A DNA stretch of 64,000 bases from Tiliqua scincoides (Eukaryota; Chordata; Lepidosauria; Squamata; Scincidae): the NCBI RefSeq assembly GCF_035046505.1, contig NC_089823.1, positions 102,323,412 to 102,387,411 on the forward strand, written 5' to 3'. The first letter of the stretch is position 1. Each line of letters opens with the position of its first letter. The position numbers and the translations under genes are program-made. Under the pieces are notes generated by a model, which searched no databases, had not been told where the DNA came from, and worked only from the letters and a program-made list of their open reading frames with translations. Of this stretch, positions 34,245-44,984 are shown one piece after another.

Positions 34245-35966
34245 TAAAGTGTACAATGGTACTGTTACCATTTTTTGTTCTAGTAAATAATCAATATTAT
34301 CTATGTCTTTACTTAAACCACAATTTAAGCCATCACATTTGTGTGACTTAATAATATAGCCAGAGATGATGAAAAGTTAACCAACCTTATAATCCACTGA
34401 AAATAGGAGGACATGAAAGAGGTCTAAAAACTCACTTGTAAGAATGGTCATCTTAATAGTTTCGATTCCTGCAAACCATGATTAGTTCAGTTTCAAGCAT
34501 CTGTTCAAAACTTTTTAAATGTTCACAACTTGATTTTAAATATATTTTAAATCTCTGAAATGCTAGGCCCTAAGAGCCCTTTGCCAAAGACCATTTCTGA
34601 AGATTGACCTCTTATCTGTCATTGGCTGCTGCACATGGGAAGGCTAAAAGATACTCTCCTAGGAGACATCAGAGGAGAAAAAAATGTCAAGAATGAGTTC
34701 CAAACTTAAGAGAAAACACAAACAAAACACATTCCTTTAATTATTTCCATAGTTATTTTGTGCCTTGGCCTTAAAGTTGCTTTAAAAAAGTTTCAATGAA
34801 CTTGTTTTCCCATTCTCAGCTATTTACATACACAAACACACAGAATACTCTGCATTGATTGACATTTTATTCAACATAACATACATGCCCTGTAGTATGA
34901 ATATATTTTGACCAGGTAGATCATGTTTAAAGGATATTTTCTATTGCTAGTGAAAATGAAGTTGCCTTGGCTGCTAGCCATCATGTCCCCTGTCCAGCAG
35001 TGAAAAATGCCACAGTGTTTGTTACCAGTTTCTTCTAATTTTTCAAGATAGTGGTGTTATTTAATGTGCATGCACACATGAGGCTTTCCTCTTACATAAT
35101 ATATAATTTTATCCTCCATTGGTTTTAAAATGTTAACACACGCAGTCTATTTCCATTTCTCATGCCCTATTGGCCTTGGCAGCGAGCTTACATTTTGAAT
35201 GATTTTTTTCCCCTTTCAATATTCTTTGCTTATGCTACTAGCCCAGCATCCCACTATGTTTCTATTTTTGTATGTTTTGCATTCCTAATAGCTTTCCCAA
35301 AGAAATAGTTAGAATCAGTAGTTCATGCTCAGATGGTAAGACAAATGAATACTGCATAAATCAGATTATAGGAAAAAAGAATCAAAATTGTTTGCTATTA
35401 TATTGACACAACCCTGACCACAAGCAGTGCAAGTGTAAAGCCTGGGCAACATATGACAAATCCTAAACCCAATCAGCACAAAGGGGGAGGGGGTAACAAG
35501 CACTGGAACAATCATACAGAGATGCTACTCTGTCAGCAACATCCCCCCCTTGACAGTATGCACCAGTCACCATGGGTAGGCATCCCAGTGCAAGGAACTA
35601 AGCATAATATGGTGTCAGGAAAGTTCTTCCCAGGTAGCTCTGCTACCTAATCTTCTACCTAGTCTTCCACTAATGAGGGACTTCCACTTCCTACTACCTA
35701 GTCTTCCACTAATGAGGGAACTGATGCTCCCCCTGGGGGGATTCCTGGAGTGCAAAAGTGGATGGGCAAGGGCATGCTGGCATACAAGGATGCCCATATG
35801 AAAAAAACTGGAAACAGAGTTCCTAGAGAGTGTTATAAACAATATCTTTTTCCCAACTCTTGTGCAGTCTAATCTAACCCCATCTTGGTTCTTGGCTGGC
35901 ATTTCTGCGAGCCAGGAAGGACTTGACTTTGCAAGGGGTGAGGTTAGGCTGAACACTTAGGAGAGA
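34245..35966. other. Unassigned AT-rich sequence
   Basis: No repeat family or gene recognised across 1.7 kb except a short duplicated word (CTACCTAGTCTTCCACTAAT at 35656 and 35694). It may be single-copy and could host conserved noncoding elements. Confidence 0.4.
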
Positions 35967-36337
35967 TAAGAACATAAGAACAGCCCCACTGGATCAGGCC
36001 ATAGGCCCATCTAGTCCAGCTTCCTGTATCTCACAGTGGCCCACCAAATGCCCCAGGGAGCACACCAGATAACAAGAGACCTGCCTCCTGGTGCCCTCCC
36101 TTGCATCTGGCATTCTGACATAGCCCATTTCTAAAGTCAGGAGATTGCACATACGCATCATGGCTTGTAACCCGTAATGGATTTTTCCTCCAGAAATTTG
36201 TCCAAACCCTTTTTAAAGGTGTCCAGGCCAGATGCCATCATCACATCCTGCGGCAAGGAGTTCCACAGACCAATCACACTCTGAGTAAAGAAATACTTTC
36301 TTTTGTCTGTTCTAACTCTCCCAACACTCAATTTTAT
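35967..36337 (-). mobile_element. CR1 LINE 3' end (short)
   Basis: Same family as 11396-11951: TTCTTATG tail, 3'UTR and the last ~60 codons (LSVGRVRTDKRKYFF to FLEEKSITGYKP), truncated at 36337. It faces the opposite way to the next CR1, about 150 bp to the right. Confidence 0.88.
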
Positions 36338-36484
36338 CATGCTTATTAAGGGCCATTACGGGGAAGATAGGTTGTTGGATGTTTCTATGGCTCCTTTCCT
36401 CCAAGGCAGCAATTTTCAACCCTTTTCATCTCACAGCACACTGACAAGGTACTAAAATCATCACAATGCATCATTGGTTATTGC

Positions 36485-36953
36485 AAATTATGCAGGGGAT
36501 GGACAGAGTGGATAGGGAGATGCTCTTTACACTCTCACATAATACCAGAACCAGGGGACATCCACTAAAATTGAGTGTTGGGCGGGTTAGGACAGACAAA
36601 AGAAAATATTTCTTTACTCAGCGTGTGGTTGGTCTGTGGAACTCCTTGCCACAGGATGTGGTGCTGGCGTCTAGCCTAGATGCCTTTAAAAGGGGATTGG
36701 ACAAGTTTCTGGAGGAAAAATCCATTACGGGGTACAAGCCATGATGTGCATGTGCAACCTCCTGATTTTAGAAATGGGTTATGTCAGAATGCCAGATGCA
36801 AGGGAGGGCACCAGGATGAGGTCTCTTGTTATCTGGTGTGCTCCCTGGGGCATTTGGTGGGCCGCTGTGAGATACAGGAAGCTGGACTTGATGGGCCTAT
36901 GGCCTGATCCAGTGGGGCTGTTCTTATGTTCTTATGTTCTTATGGTTTTTTGA
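36485..36953 (+). mobile_element. CR1 LINE 3' end, inserted in a hAT element
   Basis: Starts within the AAATTATGCAGGGG word of the RT end, encodes GMDRVDREMLFTLSHNTRTR through FLEEKSITGYKP, then the 3'UTR and three TTCTTATG units. Both flanks belong to one hAT (36407-37250), so this is a nested insertion. Confidence 0.9.
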
Positions 36954-37022
36954 TAATTGACAAAGCCCACCATGCTGCTGTTGGGGGGCTCACACCCACC
37001 CAATGGCCCTACTAATAAGTGT

Positions 37023-37170
37023 CTGGCTGGCAACCTTCAGTCTCGAAAGACTATGGTATAAGCCTACAGCACCTAGTATTCCCAGTTGGTCTCCCATCCA
37101 AGTACTAACCAGGCCTGACTCTGCTTAGCTTCCAAGATCAGATGAGACTGGGCATGTGCAGGGTAATAGG
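37023..37170 (-). mobile_element. 5S-rRNA-derived SINE, copy 3, inside a hAT
   Basis: Full-length family member: GGCAACCTTCAGTCTCG, TAAGCCTACAGCACC, CTCCCATCCAAGTACTAACC and GACTGGGCATGTGCAGGG. hAT sequence lies on both sides, and AAGTGTC/AGGTGAC may be its target duplication. Confidence 0.85.
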
Positions 37171-37439
37171 TGACCCTCCCACAAATTCTCATCGGACATT
37201 TGTGGACCATTTGTGGCACATCCATGTGGCACAGTGGATGAAAATTGCTGCTCTACGGTCTTGCAAATCTAGGTGCTCCTTTTTGACAAATTGCTGCAAG
37301 CACAAGTCCTGCTGCATAATAAATTGTTTCAAATTACTCAGTGGCCAGGTCATCAAGCATCTTTTCAGAGTCCTGTGCCAAAGAAGTCAACTGGAGCCTG
37401 AGTACAGCATACACCCTGCCATTCCTTTTGTCCCTTAGG

Positions 37440-37850
37440 AACCTCTCTGATTGGGGTGCAATCAAGCTTTTTGGGTTTTCCTGGAAGGACGCACTAAAGC
37501 CCAATCAAGTCCAGGGAACTATGCTGTGTACCCAACGAGAAGCCCAAACCTCATCCACCCAGAAATGCTTTTGTTTTCTTTTTGCAAAGTCCTATAACTG
37601 CCCCAGCTCTAGAAGAATTTTGTCACTTCTCTATCCCTTGGAAGTGTCCACACTGTTTTTGTCACTTCTCCATCCCTTGGAAAATGTCCATGCTGCTGAG
37701 CATTTTCTTCATCCTGCTGTGTGTTTTAGTGGTCCCGTCCCTATACGGGCCCTCCATTTTGGTGGCACTTTCTTCTCTGCTGAAAGCCTCTGCATTTCTG
37801 CTTGGCAAATCCATTCAGCAGTCAGGAAGCTTCTTGGTGAGTCCTCTTAG
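37440..37850 (+). repeat. ~430-bp unclassified dispersed repeat, copy 1
   Basis: Aligns with the reverse complement of 62150-62660: shared words include TCCTGGAAGGAC, CCTATAACTGCCCC and CCATTTTGGTGGCACTTTCT. It includes an internal duplication (TCACTTCTCTATCCCTTGGA, then TCACTTCTCCATCCCTTGGA). Family and ends are unknown. Confidence 0.65.
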
Positions 37851-38014
37851 GGCCCAATTCAAGCCAACTTTCCAGCACTGGTGCAGCCGCAATGCAACCC
37901 TCAGGTAAGGGAACAAATGTTCCCATTCCTTGAGGAGTCCTCTGTGACTGGTTCCCCACCACAGGATGCAATTCACACCCCATTGGCCCTGGAAAATTGG
38001 ATAGGATTGGACCC
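37851..38014. mobile_element. Foldback element (GGCCCAATTC...GGATTGGACC)
   Basis: GGCCCAATTCAAGCC, CTTTCCAGCACTGGTGCAG, CAGGTAAGGGAAC and then CTGGAAAATTGGATAGGATT form an inverted structure. Related copies: 41068-41225 and 44191-44375. Confidence 0.65.
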
Positions 38015-38015
38015 T

Positions 38016-39174
38016 CACTCTAGTAACTTCCTTCATCCTTCGAGGAGCTACATTCCTGGCTCAAAACCAGGAGCACTTTGTTGCTGCATTTTTCTCCCCT
38101 GGATCCTGAAATCATAGCCCTGCCCTTGCTGCTTAGGATTTTGCATTCAAAACCTGTCCAGCCAAATATGATTGGCTTCTCCCTCAGATCTCTTTTGTCC
38201 CACTCTCCATCTTTGAATGAATTGGAAATATACAGGGCCAGTTCAGGGCTCAGGTGATGCCTGAGGTGACATGCCCCTCTCATGGATGGGCCTGCTCTGG
38301 AAACATATTCTCTGCATCCTTTTCAGTAATTCACTTGTTTCCATTTCTTCAAGCAAAATGAAATCAGGAAAAGAATTCACAAGGAAGTGAAATGACTTAC
38401 TGTTCCAAGAAACAGAGAGAATGCTTGACCAAGCAACTTTAGATGCTCAAAGAAATGATATTGGATGAATTGATTAAAAATCAGAAGAAAAATGAAACAG
38501 CAAGACTTTGGCACATTAAAGTAAATGTAATTAGAAGATGGGAAACAGTAAGATAATGATCTAAGTTTACCATAATAAAAACATATAATTAATAATCTGT
38601 AAAGGGAGCAATAGGTGAAGCAAGTAAGTTGAAATGACATCTGTTTATCTGCTTTATTTTTGTTAATCCCAACCACTGTTGCATCACTTTGAGAGGCTGT
38701 AAGGTGCTGGAGGGCTTGAAGCAGGGGATCTGGCAGCAATGCTCAGGCAGCATACTTCTTGTATGACAGGGGAGCTGTCAAACAAAGGGGGCTATTGGCC
38801 TGACCTCTACTGTGCCACAGCATCACCCAGATAATGGGCATTGGGAACTGCAGCCTTTCTGGCAGGCCTAGTGATCTGGGGATCCAAAAAGGGCCTGGCT
38901 GGCCTTACAGATCTGTTGCTCCAGGTCTGACTCCTCAGTTTTGTTGATTCAAGCTGCAGTGCAGACTCCCCAAACACTGCCTTGTCAAGGCATTTATAAC
39001 AGAAATGTTCTACTTTTAATGTCTGTGACTTCCTCCTCACTTGCCAAATGTCTGCGGATAGGGATTAAACTGCGGATAGGGATTAAACTGCGGAAAGGGA
39101 TAGGGATTAATTTAGCCTCATTTTGCAAGTGTTGTACTAGCACAAATCATGTTGAAATGACTATCACTACTATT
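38016..39174. other. Unassigned intergenic sequence
   Basis: Contains a short tandem array (18-mer TGCGGATAGGGATTAAAC, about three units, 39053-39111). No coding exon seen. Confidence 0.4.
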
Positions 39175-39668
39175 ATTAATTTTACCCCACCCTCCCTCTA
39201 GGAGCTCAAAGCAGAGGTTCAGGATCACAACAATCCTGAGACAGACTGGGCTGATAGTTGATGCCTTGCCCAAGGCCACCAAATGAGTTTCATAGCTGAG
39301 GGAGTACTTAAAACTGGTTTGGCAGCTTCAAGACCAACTTCCTAACCTGATAGTTGATGCCTTGCCCAAGGCCACCAAATGAGTTTCATAGCTGAGGGAA
39401 TACTTAAAACTGGTTTGGCAGCTTCAAGACCAACTTCCTAACCACTATACCATACTGGTTCTCTGGTGCCAGTGGCAAACTCTGAGATCAAAAGATTAAG
39501 TGGATGGTTGATGCCTTACCCAAGGCAGCCAAGTTAGTTTAATGACTGAAAAAGCTGAGCTGGTTTAGTTATTACAACACCAACTTCCTAACCACTATAC
39601 CACACTGCTTCTCTAGTGCTGGTGGTGAGCTTGGAGATTTAAAACACTGATGTATATCGTACCAGAAA
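39175..39668 (-). repeat. MIR/CORE-SINE with tandem internal duplications
   Basis: CTTGCCCAAGGCCACC and CCTAACCACTATACCATACT match MIR (TTGCCCAAGGTCAC, TTAACCACTA). A 96-bp unit is repeated at 39251-39346 and 39347-39442 with one difference, and a diverged copy of the unit plus its 3' flank follows from 39509. Confidence 0.7.
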
Positions 39669-40349
39669 TCTATATGACTGTTGGCTACCTGGAAGATTTA
39701 CTCCAATTCTGAGTATTTCAGTATTAATGTAAAATATTTCTTATTTTTGCAGCCATAGAGAAAATCATGACCATATATGGGCAGTGCATATGTCAAGACA
39801 AAATCTCAAGAAACAAACTGGCTTGAACTGGTTTACCAATGGTCAAGGCCTTGTGTGTTCTCTGAATGTTTTCCTGACACTCCTTATAAATCCATTATGT
39901 TCACTCCTTTGTTCAAAATTCTGTGTTCTTGTCAGAGATGAACAAAACAGGATTTAGTATCCAAATTAAGTTAATATATGGCTAAGTTAATACATATGGC
40001 TCAGGTGCACAATACAATATGGCCAAATAATTTTAGTTTGTCAAAAACAAAGTTGTGGATACATGTGAGTTGTGATTTGAGATTCTTTCAATACCAGCAT
40101 AAGGAACCTTTTTATCTACTAGACCAGAGATGTCATTTGTGGGTTTCTCAGGAAGAAAACCCACAAGTTTTCCTTTGAGAGCCTTTATCAAGAGATATTA
40201 ATATGCCCAATAGCACTGGCATAAACGCAGGAAGGGAGAAACCAGGTCTTCTTTATTCACCAGCAAGCTGAACAGAAGTTAGGAACTGACATGCTGGGTG
40301 AAGCAGGTGGTTTAATAACGTAACCTACAGCTTCTTTATTGCTCTAATG

Positions 40350-40577
40350 CAGCCATTTTCAACCACTGTGTCATGGCATACAGGTGTGGCGCAGATGGTC
40401 TGCAGGTGTGCCATGAGAATTTGGGGAAAGGTCATTTGTTAGTAGGGCCACTGGGGAATGTGACCCCCTGCCATCAAGGAGTGTGCCTTGTCAATTACAA
40501 AAAAAACTGATGGTGTGCCTTGACAATCTTAGTGCCTTGTCAGTGTGCCCTGAGATGAAAAAGATTGAAAATTTCTG
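40350..40577 (+). mobile_element. Short hAT, TSD CTCTAATG/ATCTAATG
   Basis: Starts CAGCCATTTTCAACCACTG, ends GATTGAAAATTTCTG; 228 bp. Flanks at 40342 and 40578 differ at one base. Reference copy for the interrupted element at 36407-37250. Confidence 0.88.
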
Positions 40578-40826
40578 ATCTAATGGATGCATCAGGAAAC
40601 AAGAAATACAGTTCTGCCTGAGGAACAAGCAGAACTGCCAAAGATGTAATGGAATTGCACATCACAGGCCGGCACCATCTGGTCAAAAGGCAGCAACAGG
40701 AGGCAATGCTCCTGTGTGTCTGTGGTGTGGGTAACCAACACTTTGAAAGCAAAGGCATGTCTTTTATAGCCTTGTACTGTTGTGCTAGTACAGTCTTGAC
40801 TATACAGCCAAGTCACTTATCCTGTG

Positions 40827-40890
40827 TTTGCCCGGTCCACAGGTGTACACATTTGGTCCCTGTTGTGTATATGCAACGTTGGGCAGAAAT
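40827..40890. repeat. 64-bp unclassified dispersed repeat, copy 2
   Basis: Second copy of the unit at 2117-2180, same orientation, 38.7 kb away. The shared block includes TATATGCAACGTTGGGC. The match ends sharply on both sides, as expected for a complete short element. Confidence 0.7.
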
Positions 40891-41067
40891 GGCTTAAGTA
40901 GAAGATATTGTCAAACTGCTTCTGAAACTCATCAAAGAGGGCATTAGGTGGAGGCTGCTGTGTCAAAAATAAATGGAAAACGTAGATATTCTGGAGCACT
41001 GCCATTGTCTAAGTTCTTCTATGCAGTAATGCAAAGAATCATATTCCAGTGGGGTAAATTTAGAGAC

Positions 41068-41225
41068 TATCCAACTTTCCAGCACTGACGCAGCTGTGTC
41101 AATGGGGCATGCGCTGCATCCTGTAGTGGGGGGGCAGTAACAGAGGCCTCCTCCAGGTAAGAATACTTTTCTTCCTTTACCACAGGGCTGCATTTGCATT
41201 GGAAACTTGAACAGGATTGGGCCCC
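41068..41225. mobile_element. Foldback element (CTATCCAACTTTCCAGCACTG family)
   Basis: CTATCCAACTTTCCAGCACT at the left and GAACAGGATTGGGCCCC at the right, with CTCCAGGTAAGAA inside. Same family as 37851-38014. Confidence 0.6.
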
Positions 41226-41308
41226 AAGTAGAATAGTTAAGTAAGTGTGGTAGCCTGTTCAGTCTGAAAGCTGCCATACTTTGAATTTAAGGCTGAAATC
41301 CTATATAC

Positions 41309-42134
41309 TAGAGCTGCAGTTTTCAAATTCCCTGGGAGTTTGAAAGCTGCAGTAAGTTCTTGTGGGGGGAAGGCAGCAGTGCGATCCCCAGGATTGCGTT
41401 GCTCAGAGGGGCTGTAGGGGCTTGGGTGCACTTACCAGAGCCACCTGCAGTCTCCCAGGAGTGCGGGGAGCCCTGCGCGGCTGTCCACAGGGCTCCCCAA
41501 TGCTTCAAAAGTGGAAGTGGAGCGATAGTGGTTTAGCAGAGTGCAATTGCTCCACTTTCACTTGTGAAGCTTTGGGGAGCCCTGCAGACAGTCGCACAGG
41601 GCTCCCCACACCCCCCAGAAAGCTGCACGAGACTGGTAAGTACATCCAAGCCCCTGCAGCCCCCCTGAGTGGCGTGATCCTGGGGATCGCGCCACTGCCT
41701 CCTTCCTGCCTCCTGGCTGCCCCCGCCCTTTACAGGGAAACAGGCCAGGGCCCACAGGCTGTGGCATTGTGACGCCCCAGTCTGAAAAGCCCTGCACTAG
41801 AGATTCCCAAACTGGGCATCACAATGCCATGGGACATTGTAATGAGTCTCCCAGGGCATCACAAGCTGGCTGAGCTGCTCGGTAGCTTTAGCATTGCAGA
41901 TCACGGAGCACTCTGCACTGTGAGCTGAAGGCCACCCGTGCTTCATTTGGGCCCACTTGTTCTCCCTGGGGGTTTTACAGAGATTTTGAAGGTGTATTTC
42001 CAGGTGCGAATCTGGAAGTAAGTGCAGATGATGTCACTCTATTGTGTGTCATTGCATCATCGGCACTTCAGGATTCAGTTATTGGCAGCTGCAGGAGCAG
42101 GGCACTGCTAGCCCAGTAAGTTTGGGAAGTGCTA
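41309..42134. mobile_element. hAT inserted in the palindromic repeat, itself interrupted
   Basis: Left terminus is TAGAG (41309-41313), continuing after the inner hAT as ATTCCCAAACTGGG (41803 on); right terminus is AGTTTGGGAAGTGCTA. Its target duplication is CTATATAC (41301) / CTATACAC (42135), 7 of 8. Confidence 0.8.
41314..41794. mobile_element. Innermost hAT with internal palindrome
   Basis: Starts CTGCAGTTTTCAAATTCCC, ends CAGTCTGAAAAGCCCTG. Flanks TACTAGAG (41306) and CACTAGAG (41795) differ at one base. The interior folds: GGGCTCCCCAATGCTTC is inverted as GAAGCTTTGGGGAGCCC. It contains ACTTACCAG and CTGGTAAGTA. Related to 61045-61374. Confidence 0.85.
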
Positions 42135-42209
42135 CTATACACACTTTCCTAAGAGTAAGCTCCATTGAACACAATGGGAACACAATGAATAGACATGCAT
42201 AGGATTGTA

Positions 42210-43489
42210 CTTTACATTTCCATCACTTAAGCACACACAATTGCCTTAAAGGAAATGTGAAGCTTTTAGTCTTGCAAATTATCTGAGTAATCCTATAGTT
42301 TCTTTAAAGAGATTGGCAAGGGAAATGCTCCATTTCCACTATAGCAGTGACTTTAAAAAAAAAAAAAATTAGTTTTGGGGAATCTGTTTGCCCAGAATAA
42401 GATGTCTGTCAAAAGCTTAAGAATATGAAGTTGAAGTGTACAGTACACAGGTGGCAATTCAAGAATCTGAATACTCATCATGATCTTTGGGATGGCCACA
42501 TTAGCAATTTGTTTTAACTAGAAGGGTTTCAGACTTTCTGGTGGTAACTGATTACTTAGTTCAGCAAACCTGTAAAATCAAAAACCAGCTGAATCTGAAT
42601 TAAAATCACCACCATGGCAGGCATGTGCCAGCCAGCCAGTTTTAATAATCCTTTATTTCTGTAACAGGTTATGAGTCATTATGGTAGTTACTGTTAAGTG
42701 TCAGGATAATACGAAAGCCAACACATATGTAACCTCCTTAAAAAGAAACAGGATTTGGATTGAGAATGTGAAAGAAAAATCTGCTTGCTGGCAGGGAGCT
42801 CAGCTTAGTCAGCTGTTTTTCCATGGAACAATTTTCTGAAGATACTCATGTTATATATACTGCCAGTTTTACATCTGAAAAGCACCCTGACTTGCTCCAT
42901 CTTGTTTTTCCCTTCACTCAAAGGCACCATAGCACAGAAAAATACTAAATATAAATTTAGTATTGTAATCCTTCACCTAAAGGAAGATGGATTCTTTGGT
43001 TACTTTCAGAAGCCATATCATCCACTCAGTTTTACTTTCCAGTGTTAAATAGTGGGCTTATCTAAGCTCATTTATGCTATTCAAAAGCATTTGACTTTAA
43101 AAGAGATGCAATGGATGTTAGGCTGCACTTGGGCAGATGCCCACATACATTCCATAGCAAATTACAGCATCATATATGCCAAGACTTTTCAAACATCTTC
43201 CTAATGGAAACCCTTTCCATGTCAAGTTGTCTGCTAAAGAACTACAGACATCTAGACGGCCAAGGGATGGAGTTAAGGGAAGCAGAATTCATCATGTCAA
43301 GATCAGAGCTATGTCATGGGTGGAATCGAGCAGAACCCCCAAGTTTTTGGTTACCTAAGGTGCCCTTTGGATTTCTCCCAGCCCACTCCTTTGAAGGCTG
43401 TGCAGTTCTTCCCTCACATTGCAGCTTACATTTTCCCTTGTGACTAAAAAGATCTTCAATGAAAATACAGCTGTAGCCTTTGGCTCCCA
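42210..43489. other. Unassigned AT-rich sequence
   Basis: No exon, RNA gene or classified repeat recognised. A run of A bases lies near 42357. Confidence 0.4.
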
Positions 43490-43926
43490 TGGTAAGCCCA
43501 AACCCCGGCCCTGGGGCCACATGTGGCCCTCAAGGCCTCTCAATGTGGCCCTTAGGGAGCCGCCAGTCTCCAATGAGCCTCTGGAGATTTGTTGGAGCCT
43601 GCACTGGCCCGACACAACTGCTCTCAGCATGAAGGCAACTGTTTGACCTCTCGCATGAACTGTGGGATGAGGGCTTCCTCCACTGCTTGCTGTTTCACAT
43701 CTGTGATGCAGTAGAGGCAGCAAAGGAAAGGGCAGCCTTGCCTTTTATAGGTCTTGAGCTATTGCAAGACCTTCATTCATTCATAGAAGTTCAACTTTAA
43801 TATATTCATTTATGTAAACTTATGTAAATTTATTCAAATTTTAAATGTAAATTAATTGTTTTTCCCCCATCCCCCAACAGTGTCAGAAAGATGTGGCCCT
43901 CCTGCCAAAAACTTTGGACACCCCTG
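43490..43926 (-). mobile_element. Short hAT (left terminus eroded)
   Basis: Interior and right end (AAACTTTGGACACCCCTG) match 33793-34236 and, reversed, 31396-31860. The terminal ~10 bp on the left are lost. The 8-mer right of it, AATTAGAA, has central TA. Confidence 0.8.
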
Positions 43927-44190
43927 AATTAGAAGATGATGACAAGGTATGGGCTGCAGCTAGAATATAACAGCAGTGAGCAAAATGAGTCCATTTTCCC
44001 CCTAGTTATCTGGGAAAATGCTTAGGGATCAGTAAAACTTAATGAGAAATTAGACCAAGGTTTGTCTTCTGCTATACCACTTCACATGGTCCACCTGTTT
44101 GAAGAGCCACCGGAAGTAACTGGTGATGACATCATTGCCAGTTACTTCTGGGTTGGGAAGCCAGATGTGAGACACAACAAACATGAGTAA

Positions 44191-44375
44191 GGACACAATC
44201 CTATCCAATTTTCCAGCACTGACATACCTGTGCCAATGTGGCATGCACTGCATCCTGCAGTGGTGAGGCAGTCAAGGGGGCTTCCTCAAGATAAGGGCAT
44301 GTTTGTCACCTTGCCTTGGGACGGCATTGCAGCTTGGTAAGTGCTGAAAAGTTGGTTAAGATTGCACTCTAAGGG
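44191..44375. mobile_element. Foldback element (CAATCCTATCCAATTTTCCAG family)
   Basis: CAATCCTATCCAATTTTCC at the left, GTGCTGAAAAGTTGG and TTAAGATTGCACTC at the right. Same family as 41068-41225. Confidence 0.6.
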
Positions 44376-44897
44376 GCTCAGGGTAGAGGGGAGGGATTTT
44401 GCGAGTGGGGGGGGGGGAGTGTGTTTTAGGGCTCTGCCTGCTGAGCTGAACCTCCTACTGCTGTTTGTTGTGTTCCTGGTCTCACTGCCAGGCAGCAGGT
44501 GACCAGGGGTTCTGTGAATACCACCAGACACCACTTTAGGTACCACTGGAGGTACCTATACTACTGGTTGGGAGGCTTTAAAATACATGAAGCACAAGCC
44601 CAGCACATCTTCATGCAGGTTGTTTTGTTCTGTTTTTTAAAGGTCCTGGCTTTGTTCCTGGAGCATTTTACAATACCAGTATTGAGACCAGCATGTGGAG
44701 CTTGTGAGCAATGCGCACTGCTCATGGAAGCCAGCTCTTCAGTGTTACTTCATGAGAATAATACTCAAGGCAGAAATGCTTGTTATACCAGAGAAAAACA
44801 ATATACAATACCAGAGAAAAAATAATAATTAGGTCCCGTTCCTATGAATTGGTACGAGATGGGAGTTGCATATTACGAGCCTTGCCTGACTCGGAGC

Positions 44898-44971
44898 CCA
44901 ATGCTGGTCTACTCAGAAGTAAGCCCCATTCTCTTCAACGGAGCTTACTCCCAAGAAAGCGTGCACAGGAC
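44898..44971 (-). repeat. ~80-bp palindromic repeat upstream of DOCK9
   Basis: GGTCTACTCAGAAGTAAGCC, AACGGAGCTTACTCCCAAG and AGCGTGCACAGGA in reverse orientation, abutting the left edge of the DOCK9 CpG island. Confidence 0.8.
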
Positions 44972-44984
44972 AACAACCTCTGGC

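Larger units (their letters stand above)
36407..37250 (-). mobile_element. hAT element interrupted by CR1 and a 5S SINE
   Basis: Left end CAGCAATTTTCAACCC, right end GATGAAAATTGCTG, matching 40350-40577 in reverse. After removing CR1 (36485-36953) and the SINE (37023-37170) the remaining pieces follow that copy in order. Flanks CTCCAAGG and CTCTACGG agree at 6 of 8. Confidence 0.8.
41295..42208 (+). repeat. ~80-bp palindromic repeat split by two hATs
   Basis: Left piece AAATCCTATATAC (41295-41308) and right piece CTATACACACTTTCC ... CATGCATAGGATTG (42135-42208) form one family member once 41309-42134 is removed, with the 8 bp CTATATAC/CTATACAC duplicated. Confidence 0.85.
9851..44984. other. 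Intergenic interval between the UBAC2 and DOCK9 promoters
   Basis: These 35 kb separate two divergently transcribed genes. No protein-coding exon is recognisable. The interval is dominated by hAT elements, CR1 ends, 5S-derived SINEs, MIR remnants and foldback elements listed separately. Unassigned stretches may contain enhancers or a divergent noncoding transcript, but nothing in the sequence alone proves this. Confidence 0.8.

Noticed and set aside
9851-44984. A shared bidirectional promoter for UBAC2 and DOCK9
   Set aside because: The two start regions are about 36 kb apart and each has its own CpG island.
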